Of a DNA stretch of 64,000 nt, positions 26,193 to 33,829 are shown one piece after another. The stretch lies in contig CAAFXS010000011.1 in the NCBI GenBank assembly GCA_900767025.1, positions 9,957 through 73,956 on the forward strand, given 5' to 3'. The notes beneath the pieces are model-generated. The model saw only the letters and a list, made by a program, of their open reading frames with translations, made no database searches and had not been told where the DNA came from. This DNA is from Clostridia bacterium. GTDB taxonomy: Bacteria > Bacillota > Clostridia > Oscillospirales > Acutalibacteraceae. The translations under genes were made by a program, and so were the position numbers. Within the stretch, counting starts at the first letter, position 1. Each line of letters opens with the position of its first letter.

Positions 26193-27182
26193 ATGATTAT
26201 TATAATAGCTATTGTTTTGGTTGCCATAATGATACCTTTGAGTATCTTGGTAATTAAGCCTGCTTACACAATGAGCCAAAACAGGAAAAATCTTGAGGTT
26301 AAAAGCGCCGACCAAATAGCAGGCGACGGTGATTACATACATTTTCTCAACACCGGCAGCTCAGACGCAATCTTAATTGAAAGCGACGGCAAATTTGCCC
26401 TTGTTGATGCTGCCGAGGATAGTGATAACCCGAGAGGCTTTGAGGAGCTGGAGCTTGAGGGCTACGAGGATAAGGTTTTAGCTTATCTTAAAGAGCACGC
26501 AGCAGGCGAGGACGGCAGAGTTAAGCTTGATTTTGTTTTGGGAACTCACAGCCACAGCGACCATATCGGCGGCTTTGATACTGTCATTTCCGACAGCAAT
26601 GTTGATGTTGGCAGAGCTTATCTTAAGGTTTATGACAGCAGCAGAATCAGGGATAAGGAGGTTGAGGATTGGGATAATCAGGAGGTTTATGACCAAATGG
26701 TTGCCGCTCTCAACGAAAAAAATGTTCCTATTATATCACAGCTTGACGGCGAGCCCTTTACTCTCGGCAATTTCACCATAACACTTTTCAACACAACCGA
26801 CGAGCCTACCGATAAAAAGCTGGGCGAAAATGACCAGTCAGTAGGTATGCTTATTGAAAAGGACGGCACAAGAGTATTCCTGTCAGGCGATATGGATAAC
26901 CTCACCGGAGATGAGGACAGACTTGCTCCTGAAATCGGGGATATTGATTTGCTTAAGGTGGGTCACCACAGCTATCATTTTTCATCCACAACAAACTGGA
27001 TTAAAACTCTTTCTCCCGAATACTGTGTTGTAACAAATAAAAGCAATAGGGTAGAAAGAAGAATTTTGTGCAGAATAGAACGAAATTCAAACAGCACAAT
27101 TCTCATTACAGGCAAAGAGGACGGCGTTATTGCCGAAATCGGCTCAAACGGTGATATTCAGTTCTACAATTCAATACACTAA
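26193..27182 (+). CDS. Membrane-anchored ComEC-like metallo-beta-lactamase-fold hydrolase
   Basis: This 329-residue protein has one N-terminal transmembrane helix (about 2-22) followed by a metallo-beta-lactamase domain. The HxHxDH metal motif appears as GTHSHSDHIGGFD, and later ligands appear in FLSGDMDN and KVGHHSYHFS. It resembles the soluble domain of ComEC and other secreted MBL hydrolases, which may cleave nucleic acid or phosphodiesters. The start is uncertain. A better ribosome site (GAGGGTG) precedes an ATG at 26182 that reads only MKKK before a TGA overlapping the ATG at 26193. One more A in that run would fuse them. It is the last gene before the operon terminator. Confidence 0.78.
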   Translation: MIIIIAIVLVAIMIPLSILVIKPAYTMSQNRKNLEVKSADQIAGDGDYIHFLNTGSSDAILIESDGKFALVDAAEDSDNPRGFEELELEGYEDKVLAYLKEHAAGEDGRVKLDFVLGTHSHSDHIGGFDTVISDSNVDVGRAYLKVYDSSRIRDKEVEDWDNQEVYDQMVAALNEKNVPIISQLDGEPFTLGNFTITLFNTTDEPTDKKLGENDQSVGMLIEKDGTRVFLSGDMDNLTGDEDRLAPEIGDIDLLKVGHHSYHFSSTTNWIKTLSPEYCVVTNKSNRVERRILCRIERNSNSTILITGKEDGVIAEIGSNGDIQFYNSIH

Positions 27183-27184
27183 AT

Positions 27185-27218
27185 AAAAATCGGAGAGCAT
27201 ATCGCTCTCCGATTTTTT
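27185..27218 (+). terminator. Terminator of the TetR-glycosidase operon
   Basis: AAAAATCGGAGAGC pairs with GCTCTCCGATTTTTT around a short ATATC loop. Confidence 0.93.
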
Positions 27219-27233
27219 GTGCAGATAAATTAG

Positions 27234-27359
27234 GGTTTGTTGGCATAAATGATGTTGGATATTTCACCGTAGGGACAGGGTTTTCCCTGTCCGAAAACCT
27301 ACGGGACGGGAAACCCGTCCCCTACAAAATATCATCAGAATTGTTTAGACCCACAAACC
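27234..27359. repeat. MITE/REP-like palindromic element
   Basis: This non-coding 126-bp stretch is one large imperfect palindrome. The ends GGTTTGTTGG and CCCACAAACC match at 9 of 10 positions. Inside lie GATATTT/AAATATC and GTAGGG/CCCTAC arms. The centre holds two G/C-rich hairpins, GACAGGG/CCCTGTC and GACGGG/CCCGTC. The base pattern differs from the surrounding sequence. It has the look of a small non-autonomous mobile repeat. It could also end transcripts of the minus-strand gene next to it. Confidence 0.7.
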
Positions 27360-27371
27360 GTTATTTGAATT

Positions 27372-28049
27372 TTACTTTATTTCAATTATTTCATTAAACA
27401 CCGCTGTCATTTTTTTGCTTATATTCAGGTCAATGTGAAGTGAGCCGAAATACCAGTGCATATAATCAACATTTTTCATCAGCTCCTGCAGATAGGTGTT
27501 AAGAGGCGTGATGATAATATTCTGATTAGTGCGTTGCTTCAGTATATCCTTGGCTATTGTGGGTGCCTCATAGGTGAGAATGTAGTTGATATTTTTTTCT
27601 GTGTCAAGGAGATTGGAAACACCGTTTTTCAGCTCCTCAGCGCTGGGAAGCTCGCTTTCCCACCAGGTAATACCGTCAATTCTCATATCGGCGTCCTCAC
27701 TTTCACCGCCGCCCATAACGAAGAAGGTTTTGCCGTCCAGGGTGAATATCTCACCCCTCATAAGATGATAAATGTTGTCGGCTATTTTGTGGGCGTTTCC
27801 GCCCTTCCACCTGTACGGGTCATAGGAATTAAGTATGTCAAAATTCTCGTGAGCTCCGTCAACAAAGCATATGGTGTATTTCCTTTTTTTCAAAAACTCC
27901 ATATTCTTTTTTTCTTCTTCGCTCTTGGGATTCCATATAAATCCGAAATCACCGCAGACAATAAGGTAGTCCTTGTCGGTAAGGCGGTTAAGCTTTGGAT
28001 TTTTAAAGCAGGATATATCGCCGTGAGTGTCACCTGTAATATAAATCAT
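27372..28049 (-). CDS. Metallophosphoesterase-like protein with degenerate active site
   Basis: This 225-residue protein has the overall sequence of small clostridial calcineurin-like phosphoesterases. The first motif (ITGDTHGD) and second (VCGDFGF) are intact. Later metal-binding motifs are altered: the expected GNHE reads GAHE (Ala from a GCT codon), the expected THxxP reads TYEAP, and the expected GHxH reads GSLH. It may be inactive or use one metal. The 210-residue open frame on the opposite strand over the same DNA has no recognisable features and is taken as a shadow. The gene stands alone, divergent from the carboxypeptidase. Confidence 0.8.
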   Translation of the reverse strand: MIYITGDTHGDISCFKNPKLNRLTDKDYLIVCGDFGFIWNPKSEEEKKNMEFLKKRKYTICFVDGAHENFDILNSYDPYRWKGGNAHKIADNIYHLMRGEIFTLDGKTFFVMGGGESEDADMRIDGITWWESELPSAEELKNGVSNLLDTEKNINYILTYEAPTIAKDILKQRTNQNIIITPLNTYLQELMKNVDYMHWYFGSLHIDLNISKKMTAVFNEIIEIK

Positions 28050-28150
28050 AAAATTCTCCGAAAATTCATAAATATAGTCTTTAAATAAGCTTAAAAAAAT
28101 GTTACACTATCAATATAATTTTACATTTTTAGAGTATAGGTGTCAAGTCT

Positions 28151-29539
28151 ATGAAAAAAACACTTTCTATATTATTATCATTCATAATAGCTATCAGCAC
28201 ATTCTGCGTGCCGTCTTTCATATCCTCTGCGGCGGTTTATGAGCCGGACAGGAAGATATATGCCCGGGCGTATATGCTCATTAATCTTGATGATGACAGT
28301 TATCCTGTTGTTGCCGAGAAGAATGCAGATGAAAGGCTTTATCCTGCATCGCTGACTAAGATTGTTACCGCAATAGTTGTGCTCAACAACGTTAAGGATT
28401 TGCAGGCTAAAACAAAAATGAGCCAGTCTGCCTTTGATGCCACTCTGGGCACAGGAGCACAGGTTGCAGGCATTGAGGTAGGCGAGGAGCTGACCGTTGA
28501 ACAGCTTTTGTATCTTACAATGGTTCATTCCGCCTGCGATGCCTGTCAGGTGCTTGCAGAGTATGTCAGCGGCACCTCGGCGGCATTTGTTCAAAAAATG
28601 AATGAGTGGGTAAAATCCATCGGCTGTAATGACACTAATTTTGTCAATCCCGACGGCTTGCACGACGCAAATCATTACACAACCGCCAGGGATATGGCAA
28701 AGATAACTCTTGAGGCACTGAAAAATCCAACCTTTACAAAAATAGCCACAACAAATCAAGTGAAATTTCATAATTTAAACCTTTATCATACCAACCTGAT
28801 GCTTCAGCAGGGCTACACCACCTATTATTACGAATATGCCCAGGGTATAAAAACAGGCTCCACCGAGGAGGCGGAATACTGCGTTGTAACAAAAGCCTCA
28901 AAGGACGGATATAACTATCTTGCAGTTGTGCTGAAGTCCCCAAGGCAGAAGATTAACGGCGAGTCCTATGAAACTAAATGCTCCTTTGTTGACGCAAAAT
29001 CCCTGTTTGAATGGGCGTTTGACAGCCTTAAATACACAACCCTTGTCAGTGAGGGCGAGGTTGTAGGCGAGATAGCGGTGGAAAACGGTAAGGACGCCGA
29101 TACGGTGCGCCTTGTTGCCAAGGACAATACAAATGTTATCGTTCCTGCAGGCCTTGACAAATCTGCGGTTATTTATAAATTCAAGGACAAGCCTGAAAGC
29201 CTTGAGGCTCCTGTTACAAAAGGGCAGGAGGTTTGCACCGCAGAGGTTATTTACGGTGACCAGGCAGTAGCCGAGGTTAAGCTGGTTGCCTCGGATTCCG
29301 TTGAGCTTTCAACATTTTTAAAGGTTATTAACGCAGTTAAGCACTTTTTCGGCTTAACGGTTGTTAAGGTTGTATTCCTTATTGTCATAGGTGCGGTGCT
29401 TTGCTACTGCGCAACGGTTATCATTAGTGCCAACAAGAAAAAGAAACGCCGCCGCAAACGCTCGGAGGAGTACGAGAGGCAGGAGAATAACGGTAACGAT
29501 GATTTCCTTCCTCCGCCTATGCCGCCGAGAAGCAGGTAA
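28151..29539 (+). CDS. dacF: D-alanyl-D-alanine carboxypeptidase (S11, DacF-like)
   Basis: This 462-residue penicillin-binding protein has a signal peptide (about 1-27) and a peptidase S11 domain. It ends in a C-terminal transmembrane anchor (about 410-428) and a Lys/Arg-rich tail. The nucleophile motif SLTK is at 67-70 and KTG at 234-236. The middle motif, normally SxN, reads S127-A-C129, so the usual Asn is replaced by Cys (codon TGC). It trims the terminal D-Ala of peptidoglycan stem peptides outside the membrane. The orientation of the anchor differs from the amphipathic C-terminal helix of E. coli PBP5. Confidence 0.88.
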   Translation: MKKTLSILLSFIIAISTFCVPSFISSAAVYEPDRKIYARAYMLINLDDDSYPVVAEKNADERLYPASLTKIVTAIVVLNNVKDLQAKTKMSQSAFDATLGTGAQVAGIEVGEELTVEQLLYLTMVHSACDACQVLAEYVSGTSAAFVQKMNEWVKSIGCNDTNFVNPDGLHDANHYTTARDMAKITLEALKNPTFTKIATTNQVKFHNLNLYHTNLMLQQGYTTYYYEYAQGIKTGSTEEAEYCVVTKASKDGYNYLAVVLKSPRQKINGESYETKCSFVDAKSLFEWAFDSLKYTTLVSEGEVVGEIAVENGKDADTVRLVAKDNTNVIVPAGLDKSAVIYKFKDKPESLEAPVTKGQEVCTAEVIYGDQAVAEVKLVASDSVELSTFLKVINAVKHFFGLTVVKVVFLIVIGAVLCYCATVIISANKKKKRRRKRSEEYERQENNGNDDFLPPPMPPRSR

Positions 29540-29570
29540 TTATTAGTAATGATTTCATATGCATTTTTGG

Positions 29571-29601
29571 TTGCATTTTAAAACTTATGTGGTATTATAA
29601 T
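29571..29601 (+). promoter_or_regulatory. Probable promoter of pyk
   Basis: TTGCAT (29571-29576) and TATAAT (29596-29601) have a 19-base spacer, longer than ideal. They lie 50 bases before the pyruvate kinase start. Confidence 0.5.
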
Positions 29602-29650
29602 ACCGTGCAGTTGAAAATCTGCAATTTACAGCTATGGAGATAATGGATTT

Positions 29651-31093
29651 ATGGACAAAACAATAAGCAAAAAAACCAAAATAATCTGCACAATGGGTCC
29701 TGCCACGGACAATCCCGAAATTTTGGAAAAAATGATTTTGGCAGGTATGAATGTTGCAAGATTTAATTTCAGCCACGGCTCGTATGCGGACCACGAGCAA
29801 AGGCTTAACGAGGTCGTTGCAGTAAGAGGAAGGCTTAACAGACCTGTTGCAACTCTTCTTGATACCAAGGGACCTGAAATTCGTTTGGGCGATTTTGAAT
29901 CACCCGAAGGCGTTATGGTTAAAGCAGGTGATACCTTTACCCTTACCACCAAGGAGTGCCTCGGCACAAAGAACAGGTGCTATGTTAATTACGAGGGCTT
30001 GCCCGGTGATGTGTCGGCAGGCACAACAATCCTTATTAACGACGGGCTTATATCAATGACTGTTGACAGAATTAACGGCAGTGATATTGTCTGTACCGTT
30101 GTTGACGGCGGACTGCTTACAAATCACAAGGGCGTTAATGTGCCCGGAGCAGAGCTTAATATGCCCTATCTTTCCGCCCGTGATATGGAGGATTTAAAGT
30201 TCGGTGCAAAGCACGATTTTGATTTCATTGCCGCCTCCTTTGTGCGAAACGCAACGGATGTTACAATTCTTCGTAATTATATTGAGGCTATCGGCTGGAA
30301 GAATGTTAAAATTATTTCAAAAATAGAGAACGCCCAGGGCGTTGACAATATTGATGATATTATCCGTGTGTCCGACGGCATAATGGTTGCCAGAGGCGAT
30401 ATGGGTGTTGAAATTGATTTTCAGCGTATTCCCGCTATTCAAAAAATGATTATTCGCAAGGTTTACGAGGCAGGCAAAATTGTTGTAACCGCAACACAGA
30501 TGCTGGAGTCGATGATTAATAATCCAAGACCCACAAGAGCGGAAATTACCGATGTTGCCAATGCTATTTACGACGGCACAAGTGCAATTATGCTTTCGGG
30601 TGAATCTGCAGTTGGTAAGCATCCTGTGGAGGCTGTTGAGACTATGACCTCAATAGCAAATACCACCGAGCAGGATATAGATTATATTAAACGCTTTAAT
30701 AATTTCTATCCTCAAAAAAGCGGTGCCCGTGACACCACCTCTGCTATCAGCCACGCTACCGTTACCACCTCCCACGATTTGAATGCCTCTGCAATTATCA
30801 CCGTAACAAAAAGCGGTATGACAGCAAGGATGATTTCAAAATACAGACCTAATATCAACATTATCGGTGCAACCGTTGATGAAAAGGTATGGCGTCAGTT
30901 AAGCTTGAGCTGGGGTGTTATTCCCGTTAAATGCCAGGTTAAAAATAATACCGACGAGCTTTTTGACCACGCCGTTGAGGTCTCACTTAAAGAACACCTT
31001 GTTAAAAAAGGCGATACGGTTGTAATCACCGCCGGTATACCTCTCGGAATTTCCGGCACAACAAATATGCTGAAGGTACATCAGATTGACTGA
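29651..31093 (+). CDS. pyk: Pyruvate kinase
   Basis: This 480-residue cytoplasmic enzyme converts phosphoenolpyruvate and ADP to pyruvate and ATP, the last step of glycolysis. It has TKIICTMGPAT at the N-terminus, NFSHGSYADH, the metal/substrate segment SKIENAQGVDN and MVARGDMGVEI. The MLESMINNPRPTRAE signature segment is also present. There is no extra PEP-utiliser domain at the C-terminus, unlike the Bacillus enzyme. GGAGA lies 10 bases before the ATG. The next gene overlaps its last 8 bases. Confidence 0.96.
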   Translation: MDKTISKKTKIICTMGPATDNPEILEKMILAGMNVARFNFSHGSYADHEQRLNEVVAVRGRLNRPVATLLDTKGPEIRLGDFESPEGVMVKAGDTFTLTTKECLGTKNRCYVNYEGLPGDVSAGTTILINDGLISMTVDRINGSDIVCTVVDGGLLTNHKGVNVPGAELNMPYLSARDMEDLKFGAKHDFDFIAASFVRNATDVTILRNYIEAIGWKNVKIISKIENAQGVDNIDDIIRVSDGIMVARGDMGVEIDFQRIPAIQKMIIRKVYEAGKIVVTATQMLESMINNPRPTRAEITDVANAIYDGTSAIMLSGESAVGKHPVEAVETMTSIANTTEQDIDYIKRFNNFYPQKSGARDTTSAISHATVTTSHDLNASAIITVTKSGMTARMISKYRPNINIIGATVDEKVWRQLSLSWGVIPVKCQVKNNTDELFDHAVEVSLKEHLVKKGDTVVITAGIPLGISGTTNMLKVHQID

Positions 31094-31538
31094 AGAAATT
31101 AAATTTATCGGGTATGATCATCCCGATTTTGAGCTTGTAAAAAGAATACGCACAGAGGTTTTTACAAATGAGCAGGGGGCAGATGCCAACGGTGAATTTG
31201 ACTGCTATGACAGCACGGCACAGTTTGCTCTGCTTTTTGAAAACGGCAATGCCGTAGGCACCGCACGGATAGCCGATACCGAACAGGGTGTTAAAATCGG
31301 TAGAATTGCAATAGTCAAAGCCTGCAGGGGCAAAGGCTATGGCACAGTTATTGTTAAAGCCGTTACTCAAAAAGCCTTTGAGCAGGGCGCCCGCAGGGTT
31401 TTGGTTGACGCACAGAATTACGCTGTGCCTTTTTATGAAAAGCTGGGCTTTACCGTTATCGGTGCGGAGATTGAGGACAGGGGCTTGCCCCATATTCCGA
31501 TGTGTATAAGCAAGCGAGATAAATCCAAACAAGCCTAA
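31086..31538 (+). CDS. GNAT-family N-acetyltransferase
   Basis: This 150-residue protein is a GNAT acetyltransferase (acetyl-CoA motif KACRGKGYGTVIVKAV, then FYEKLGFTVIG). It starts with TTG inside the last codons of pyk, so expression probably depends on translational coupling. No better ATG exists near the conserved N-terminus. The acceptor substrate is unknown. The stop codon and the last base of the preceding codon fall inside the inverted repeat that begins at 31534. Insertion of that element may therefore have set the C-terminus. Confidence 0.8.
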   Translation: MTEEIKFIGYDHPDFELVKRIRTEVFTNEQGADANGEFDCYDSTAQFALLFENGNAVGTARIADTEQGVKIGRIAIVKACRGKGYGTVIVKAVTQKAFEQGARRVLVDAQNYAVPFYEKLGFTVIGAEIEDRGLPHIPMCISKRDKSKQA

Positions 31539-31640
31539 AACGGCTTGATTTCGGCATATTTTCGCTTTTCGTCTTTGTAAGGCGCCAGCCTAACTTCATC
31601 CTCAAAACAAAAATCTGCACAAAATCAATTCCGTTTTAGG
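31534..31640. repeat. Repeat element with perfect 10-bp inverted ends
   Basis: CCTAAAACGG (31534-31543) and CCGTTTTAGG (31631-31640) are exact inverted repeats bounding 107 bp of non-coding DNA. The left end overlaps the acetyltransferase stop codon. This looks like a small dispersed intergenic repeat. Similar sequence is familiar to me from gut Clostridia, but I cannot verify copies elsewhere in the genome. Confidence 0.65.
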
Positions 31641-31647
31641 TCACAGA

Positions 31648-31754
31648 TTTTTTATGAAACGGATTTTTTGACAGGCAAGGCACAAAACGCAGTTAAACCT
31701 TTCGGATTAACGATTATTTTAACACAGCATAGCGGAAAATCCGTTCATAAAAAA
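31648..31754. repeat. Second palindromic element upstream of mltG
   Basis: The left arm at 31648-31667 (TTTTTTATGAAACGG then ATTTT) pairs with the right arm at 31736-31754 over 19 bp with one bulged A. The loop is about 68 bases and has a small GTTAA/TTAAC hairpin. Transcribed, it would form a very stable structure. It sits between the first repeat and the mltG ribosome site and might terminate upstream transcription. Confidence 0.65.
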
Positions 31755-31797
31755 CTTATTCGGATTTATCTTGCATGCTTAAGCAAGGAGATTTTTT

Positions 31798-32847
31798 ATG
31801 GCGAAAAACAAAAATAAGGCAGTGCGGTTTACTGTTGTTTTTTTAGCAGTTCTTGTTTTGGCTGCCGCCGCAGTTTTCGGCTACGGTTATATTTCAAGAG
31901 ATATCAGCGGTGAAAGAAACCGCAAATCCGAGAGCGTTATTGAAATCGGGGACAATGCAAATCTTTACGATATCAGCCAAAAGCTTTTGACGGGTGAAAT
32001 AATTAACAGTGATACTGTCTGGGATTACTGGATGCGAAAGCATTACCCGGATATTGAGATTGTTGCAGGTGAATATCAGCTTAATTCAAGTATGAGCTAC
32101 GAGGATATTGCAGGTGCACTTCAAAATCCCGTTGTCACCAAAAGGAAAATAACCGTAAGTATTCCCGAGGGCTATGATGTTTTCAAAATCGCAGAAGTGC
32201 TTGAGGAAAACGGTATCTGTCCTGCCGATGACTTTTTGGCAGTGTGCCGTGACAAAAACGGCTATGACTATTCCTTCATTGCCGATATTCCCGACAGCGA
32301 CACAATTGCTTATCCACTTGAGGGATTTTTGTTCCCTGCAACCTATGAGTTTAAGGAAAATTCGGATGCCGTGGATATTGCAGACCAAATGCTTTCCGCC
32401 TTTGCGGACAGAATTACCGATGAATGGCGGCAGTTTGCTCAAAATAACGGTATAACAATGTACGAGCTTGTTACTCTTGCCTCTGTGGTGGAAAAGGAAA
32501 CCTTAGGCGAGGGCGTTGCGGAAAAGATTTCATCGGTATTTATTAACAGACTGCAAAAGGGTCAGCAGCTCCAAAGCGATGTTACCATTGATTACGGCAA
32601 TAAGCTAAGAGCGTCAGGCTTTGATGATAAAACCGTAACCTCCTATAACACCTACAAGTGTGCGGCTCTGCCTTCAGGTCCTATCTGTAACCCGGGCGTA
32701 GCAAATATCGACGCGGTTGTTAATCACGAGAATACTGATTATTTCTATTTCTTCTCCTATAACAACGGAGCAGATTTCTACTTTACCGACAGCTACGAGG
32801 ATTTCCAAAGGCAGTGGGCAAAGCTTGGCAGTACAAATACAAATTAA
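31798..32847 (+). CDS. mltG: Endolytic murein transglycosylase MltG
   Basis: This 349-residue YceG-like protein has one N-terminal transmembrane helix (about 9-29) and an external LysM-like plus catalytic domain. It cuts nascent glycan strands near the membrane and so limits peptidoglycan strand length. The catalytic glutamate is E232 in ASVVEKET, followed by the conserved VFINRLQKGQQLQSDVT region. The length matches Firmicutes homologues. AAGGAG precedes the ATG. It is followed by the infC promoter and leader. Confidence 0.92.
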   Translation: MAKNKNKAVRFTVVFLAVLVLAAAAVFGYGYISRDISGERNRKSESVIEIGDNANLYDISQKLLTGEIINSDTVWDYWMRKHYPDIEIVAGEYQLNSSMSYEDIAGALQNPVVTKRKITVSIPEGYDVFKIAEVLEENGICPADDFLAVCRDKNGYDYSFIADIPDSDTIAYPLEGFLFPATYEFKENSDAVDIADQMLSAFADRITDEWRQFAQNNGITMYELVTLASVVEKETLGEGVAEKISSVFINRLQKGQQLQSDVTIDYGNKLRASGFDDKTVTSYNTYKCAALPSGPICNPGVANIDAVVNHENTDYFYFFSYNNGADFYFTDSYEDFQRQWAKLGSTNTN

Positions 32848-32856
32848 AAATAATTC

Positions 32857-32885
32857 TTGACAAATCAGCAAACATATGGTAACAT
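32857..32885 (+). promoter_or_regulatory. Promoter of infC-rpmI-rplT
   Basis: A perfect TTGACA (32857-32862) and TAACAT (32880-32885) are 17 bases apart. Confidence 0.8.
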
Positions 32886-32891
32886 ATTGCC

Positions 32892-33030
32892 ACAACAAAG
32901 AAGAACGCAGCCGTTCTCCCCTTAAGCAATTGAGTAAAAAGGGCAATATTTACTATGCTTTAATGCTGTTTATGTAATTATTGAGTGCGGGCGTTTTGCG
33001 TTCGCACTTTATTTATTTTAATTTTCAAGA
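32892..33030 (+). promoter_or_regulatory. Probable L20-type autoregulatory leader of infC
   Basis: About 140 bases separate the expected transcription start from the IF3 start. A small AGAACG/CGTTCT hairpin lies at 32902-32917. A terminator-like AGTGCG/CGCACT hairpin at 32984-33008 is followed by a U-rich run to about 33025. This layout fits the Firmicutes infC operon leaders in which ribosomal protein L20 binds and promotes premature termination. Assignment to that family is by position and layout, not by a covariance match. Confidence 0.6.
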
Positions 33031-33040
33031 GGTGTTTTTT

Positions 33041-33559
33041 ATCAGCAAGGAAGCTCAACAGATTAATGATGAAATCAAAGACAAGGAATTGCGTGTGATT
33101 TCTGCCGACGGTGAGCAGCTTGGTATTATGAGCGCCAAGGAAGCGCTTAAAATTGCGGAAAGCAGAGACCTTGATTTAGTCAAGATTGCACCGCAGGCTA
33201 AGCCACCTGTCTGCAAAATAATGGACTATTCCAAGTATCGTTACGAGCAGGCAAAAAGGGAGAAGGAAAACCGCAAAAATCAAAAGCAGATTGAAACTAA
33301 GGAAATCAGGCTTTCTGTTACAATTGATGTCGGCGATTTCAATACAAAGGTTAATCATGCTAAAAAATTTCTTGCGGCAGGTCATAAGCTGAAGGTTTCC
33401 ATCAGGCTCAAGGGCAGAATGATGGCTCACTCCGAATTAGGCGTTGAAAATATGAAACGCTTTGCTGAGGCATTGACTGAGGAAGCAACAGTTGACAAGG
33501 CACCTAAGCTTGAGGGCAGACAAATTCTTATGTTCCTGTCGCCCAAACAGGCAAAGTAA
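33041..33559 (+). CDS. infC: Translation initiation factor IF-3, AUC start
   Basis: This 172-residue factor binds the 30S subunit, blocks 50S joining and checks start-codon pairing. The conserved order is present: INDEIKDKELRVI at the N-terminus, PPVCKIMDYSKYRYEQ in the middle, and the C-terminal KVSIRLKGRMM and LEGRQILMFL segments. The start is an ATC at 33041, six bases after AAGAGGTG. The N-terminus then aligns with known IF-3 (ISKEA for MSKD in Bacillus). An in-frame GTG at 33032 lies within the ribosome site itself and is less likely. Rare start codons are a known feature of infC and let IF-3 limit its own synthesis. Confidence 0.93.
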   Translation: MSKEAQQINDEIKDKELRVISADGEQLGIMSAKEALKIAESRDLDLVKIAPQAKPPVCKIMDYSKYRYEQAKREKENRKNQKQIETKEIRLSVTIDVGDFNTKVNHAKKFLAAGHKLKVSIRLKGRMMAHSELGVENMKRFAEALTEEATVDKAPKLEGRQILMFLSPKQAK

Positions 33560-33579
33560 TTTATAACGGAGGAATAATT

Positions 33580-33777
33580 ATGCCAAAGATTAAGACACAC
33601 AGCGGCGCTAAAAAGCGTTTCAAAACAACAAAAACCGGCAAGGTTAAGCGTGCTCATGCTTATACCTCACACATTCTTACCAAGAAGTCAACAAAGCGCA
33701 AGAGAAATCTTCGCAAAACTGCAGTTGCCGATGTTACAAACCAGAAGCAGTGCAAGAGACTTATCCCTTACAAATAA
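33580..33777 (+). CDS. rpmI: 50S ribosomal protein L35
   Basis: This 65-residue basic protein matches L35 in length and motif (MPKIKTHSGAKKRFK start, SHILTKKSTKRKRNLR in the middle). It lies 20 bases after infC with GGAGGA before the ATG, and is followed by rplT in the standard order. Confidence 0.97.
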   Translation: MPKIKTHSGAKKRFKTTKTGKVKRAHAYTSHILTKKSTKRKRNLRKTAVADVTNQKQCKRLIPYK

Positions 33778-33829
33778 GAATATCTGCTTGAATAAAGCAT
33801 TAAATCTATAATCACGGAGGTATATTGAT

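Noticed and set aside
27456..28088. 210-codon open frame on the + strand opposite the metallophosphoesterase
   Set aside because: No family features, no ribosome site, and the minus frame has clear phosphoesterase motifs.
28178..28771. 197-codon minus-strand open frame inside dacF
   Set aside because: Composition shadow of the carboxypeptidase gene, with no promoter or ribosome site.
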